A stretch of DNA of 64,000 nt, taken from assembly GCF_000949135.2 (NCBI RefSeq), contig NZ_JTAN02000021.1:310001-374000 (forward strand), given 5' to 3'. Source of the stretch: Burkholderia sp. USMB20. GTDB taxonomy: Bacteria; Pseudomonadota; Gammaproteobacteria; Burkholderiales; Burkholderiaceae. This document shows positions 61,900 through 64,000 of this stretch, piece by piece (position 1 is the first letter of the stretch; the number at the start of each line of letters is the position of its first letter). Under the pieces are notes generated by a model. It did no database searches, had not been told where the DNA came from, and saw nothing but the letters and a program-made list of their open reading frames with translations. A program made the translations under genes and the position numbers.

Positions 61900-62538
61900 T
61901 CATTTCGCATCGTTGTATACAGTGGCGCGCGACACGCCGAGGTGCTGCGCGACGATTTCCATCGCGCGGCGCACCTCGAGGAAGCCGTCCGCCTTCAGCG
62001 CCTGCATCAGCTCGCGGCGCTGGTCGGTCTTCAGCTCGCGCGGCGTGGTCGCGAGGCGCGTCGCGAACGCGTCGATGCGCTGCCGGATCGCGTCCGCGCC
62101 GGCCGGGTCGAGCGTTTCGGCGACCGGTGCGCCTTCGGTGCTGCAGAACTGGTTCAGCATCCCCTGGAAGCCGCGGAACAGCGTGACGTCCGCGTTCAGG
62201 CACAGCGCGGCCACATAGCGGCCGCCCGAGTCCTTGATGCCGATCGACGTACTTTTCGCGGTGCGGCCGTCGGCGAAGCGGTTCGCGTAGTTCGCGAGCA
62301 CCTGCGGGAAGTCGTCGTCCGCGATGCGGGCGAGCCCGAGTTCGGTCGCCGGATCGCCGATCGCGCGGCCCGACAGGTTGTTGTGGATCGCGAGGATCGC
62401 GTGCTCCGGCGTGCGCAGGTCGTGCACGACGACTTCGGTGAACGGCGCGAACATCGCGCCGAGCCCTTCGGCGATGCGCAGCACCTGCTCGATCAGCGAT
62501 GCCTGTTCCGAATGCGGCCTGGGGCGGGGCGTGTTCAT
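61900..62538 (-). CDS. DauR/YheO-like PAS-HTH transcriptional regulator
   Basis: A 212-residue regulator with an N-terminal YheO-like PAS domain (GLGAMFAPFTEVVVHDLRTPEHAILAIHNNLSGRAIGDPATEL, residues 25-67, then the second half SIGIKDSGGRYVAALCLN) and a C-terminal DNA-binding helix-turn-helix (RRAMEIVAQHLGVSRATVYNDAK). DauR, the best known relative, controls D-arginine use. Its neighbours, an amino-acid dehydratase and a YbaK-type deacylase, point to control of amino-acid degradation. It overlaps the deacylase gene by four bases. Confidence 0.85.
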   Translation of the reverse strand: MNTPRPRPHSEQASLIEQVLRIAEGLGAMFAPFTEVVVHDLRTPEHAILAIHNNLSGRAIGDPATELGLARIADDDFPQVLANYANRFADGRTAKSTSIGIKDSGGRYVAALCLNADVTLFRGFQGMLNQFCSTEGAPVAETLDPAGADAIRQRIDAFATRLATTPRELKTDQRRELMQALKADGFLEVRRAMEIVAQHLGVSRATVYNDAK

Positions 62539-63056
62539 GCGCTGGCCTCGAGCACGGGCGCGCCGGTCGTTTCCGGCCGCGTGATGTCGGCCAGCAGCGG
62601 GCGGGCGATCCGCACGTAGTCGGACGCGTCGAGCACGACCGAGCGGTCGAGGCGGCCCGCGTTGAACGCGATTTCGTCGTTGAGTTCGATCAGGGCAGGG
62701 TCGACGACGAGCGCCACGTTCGCGTCGAACACGAACGGCGGCACGGCGCCCATCACGCAGCGCGTGACCGCGGCGGCCAGTTCGGGCGGCGCGAGCGTCG
62801 TCTTGCGGCGGCCGACCGCGTCGGCGACCTTGCGGAAGTCGATCTTCAGGTGGCCGGGGATTACCGCGAGCGCGGTGGCGTCGCCGCCGTCCTTGAACGT
62901 GCAGAGCATCGCCTTCGCGCCCTGTTCGGGACGCGTGCCGCGAAGCGCGGCGATCGCGTCGGATTTGCCTTCGGCCGGGTGATCGAGCACGCGGAACCGC
63001 GCGCCCGAGGTGTTCAGCAGTTCGCACAGTGCGTCGAAGACGGGGTAGTCGCTCAT
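62535..63056 (-). CDS. YbaK/ProX-type aminoacyl-tRNA deacylase
   Basis: A 173-residue protein of the YbaK/EbsC/ProX family, which hydrolyses mischarged aminoacyl-tRNA in trans. The strand-lysine region GAKAMLCTFKDGG, the DFRKVADAVGRRKTTLAPPEL segment and the glycine-containing VTRCVMGAVPPFVF loop are all typical. It is the first gene of a three-gene minus-strand set with the DauR-like regulator and the dehydratase; protecting tRNA from a non-protein amino acid would explain the grouping. Confidence 0.85.
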   Translation of the reverse strand: MSDYPVFDALCELLNTSGARFRVLDHPAEGKSDAIAALRGTRPEQGAKAMLCTFKDGGDATALAVIPGHLKIDFRKVADAVGRRKTTLAPPELAAAVTRCVMGAVPPFVFDANVALVVDPALIELNDEIAFNAGRLDRSVVLDASDYVRIARPLLADITRPETTGAPVLEASA

Positions 63057-63468
63057 GGGGTTCCGGGCAGGAGGGCGCGCATCGCGGTACGCGGGAACGG
63101 CGCCTGTCGGTTCGCCGTCGATGGATTGTCCAAGTATAGACGTTTTGTCATGTCGGTGGCAAAAGCGCGAAACATGAATCGCCGAGCCTGTCCTCCCACC
63201 AACTGCCGAAAGGCCGTTTCATATCGCGGAATGTGCGCCGAATTCCGGCCGCGTCATCTTCCCGCCGCTTGAAAACCTGTTTTGCATCGCAAAACGCGTT
63301 GCTTATCTCATTGAAAAACAAGAGGAATTTATATCTTATGTCTTATATAAGAGTTGCTCGACAGTGCGTCGCGCGGCGTTACCATTGAGTCCATGCAGTT
63401 CGCTTCGTCACACGGAGCGGGCACGCTGAACCCTTTACTCAAATGCGCTTCGTTCCCAGGAGATTGAC
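63057..63468. promoter_or_regulatory. divergent promoter region of ybaK-type gene and aceA
   Basis: No gene is supported here. An inverted repeat GTTTTGC-ATC-GCAAAAC lies at 63279-63295 and a 12-base palindrome TCTTATATAAGA at 63341-63352, in an AT-rich stretch from about 63300 to 63355. A possible aceA promoter is TTGAAA at 63311-63316 with TCTTAT at 63334-63339 (17-base spacing). Both dyads are candidate operator sites for glyoxylate-shunt control. Confidence 0.45.
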
Positions 63469-64000
63469 ATGTCCCAATATCAAGACGACATCAAGGCAGT
63501 GGCTGGCTTGAAGGAAAACCACGGCAGCGCGTGGAATGCCATCAGCCCCGAGTATGCGGCCCGCATGCGTGCCCAGAACAAGTTCAAGACGGGGCTCGAC
63601 ATCGCGAAGTACACCGCGAAGATCATGCGCGCCGACATGGCCGCGTACGACGCCGACCCGGCCAAGTACACGCAGTCGCTGGGTTGCTGGCACGGCTTCA
63701 TCGGTCAGCAGAAGATGATCTCCATCAAGAAGCACTTCAACAGCACCGAACGCCGTTACCTGTACCTGTCGGGCTGGATGGTCGCCGCGCTGCGCTCGGA
63801 GTTCGGCCCGCTGCCGGACCAGTCGATGCACGAAAAGACCTCGGTCAGCGCGCTGATCCGCGAGCTGTACACGTTCCTGCGCCAGGCCGATGCACGTGAA
63901 CTCGGCGGCCTGTTCCGCGAGCTCGATGCCGCGAAGGACGCCGCTGCCAAGGCCGCGATCCAGGAAAAGATCGACAACCACGTGACGCACGTCGTGCCGA
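63469..64000 (+). CDS. aceA: isocitrate lyase, long form (5' part only)
   Basis: The first 177 codons of a gene cut by the window end. The sequence MSQYQDDIKAVAGLKENHGS, followed by YTQSLGCWHGFIGQQKMISIKKHF and YLYLSGWMVAALRSEFGPLPDQSMHEKTSV, is that of the roughly 530-residue isocitrate lyase typified by Pseudomonas, not the roughly 435-residue E. coli type. The enzyme splits isocitrate to glyoxylate and succinate, needed when acetyl-CoA is the carbon source, as during steroid or fatty-acid degradation. The catalytic KKCGH region lies beyond the edge. CAGGAG at 63457-63462 precedes the ATG. Confidence 0.92.
   Translation, partial: MSQYQDDIKAVAGLKENHGSAWNAISPEYAARMRAQNKFKTGLDIAKYTAKIMRADMAAYDADPAKYTQSLGCWHGFIGQQKMISIKKHFNSTERRYLYLSGWMVAALRSEFGPLPDQSMHEKTSVSALIRELYTFLRQADARELGGLFRELDAAKDAAAKAAIQEKIDNHVTHVVP

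Overview
The window is about 64 kb of high-GC DNA with the codon use, overlapping ATGA junctions and gene families of a beta-proteobacterium. Burkholderia is the best guess, and its cepacia complex is plausible; this is inferred from gene content, not from a search. No rRNA or tRNA gene and no CRISPR array was seen.

Left arm (0-3.5 kb): an SDR-family protein that lacks the usual catalytic tyrosine, a small outer-membrane beta-barrel protein, and a FitAB/VapBC-type toxin-antitoxin pair behind a palindromic operator.

Steroid catabolism block 1 (3.7-23.3 kb, all +): a tightly packed series, mostly with overlapping start and stop codons. It encodes an extradiol dioxygenase (HsaC/TesB), the ring-hydrolase pair IpdAB, EchA20, IpdC, another crotonase, an IpdE1/E2-like acyl-CoA dehydrogenase pair, FadA6 thiolase, an SDR, a second acyl-CoA dehydrogenase pair, IpdF, a MaoC hydratase and a second thiolase. 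It ends with a YCF48-like exported protein, an RND/MMPL transporter and a KshA-type 3-ketosteroid 9-alpha-hydroxylase. Together these cover parts of ring A/B opening, side-chain beta-oxidation and C/D-ring degradation.

Interrupting block (23.4-36.3 kb, +): cspA and a TTG-started infA paralogue separated by several strong hairpins; a chimeric Na/Pi-cotransporter-like protein; an AT-rich gap; then an apparent small biosynthesis/export operon. That operon encodes an AAR-like dehydrogenase with an in-frame amber codon upstream, a PP-loop amidotransferase-like ATPase, an alpha/beta hydrolase, and a four-part ABC exporter (lipoprotein adaptor, ATPase, permease, outer-membrane channel). I could not assign it to a known product.

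Steroid catabolism block 2 (36.3-46.6 kb): on the minus strand the meta-pathway enzymes HsaF, HsaG and HsaE and the DUF1329/DUF1302 envelope pair; on the plus strand an N-terminally damaged HsaD hydrolase, an SDR, an etfB with a one-base frameshift and an intact etfA. The YCF48/RND genes of block 1 and the DUF1329/DUF1302 genes of block 2 are a set often found together, so the interrupting block may have split one locus.

Right arm (46.6-64 kb): a gamma-carbonic-anhydrase-like protein; an MFS transporter; a DUF1326-DUF2182-CusF-like operon; a VOC protein; an Lrp regulator divergent from a LysE exporter; a BtuB-like TonB receptor behind a cobalamin riboswitch; an AraC regulator divergent from a five-gene oxidoreductase operon; a PLP-dependent dehydratase; a DauR-like regulator with a YbaK-type deacylase; and the start of a long-form isocitrate lyase gene (aceA), cut by the window edge.
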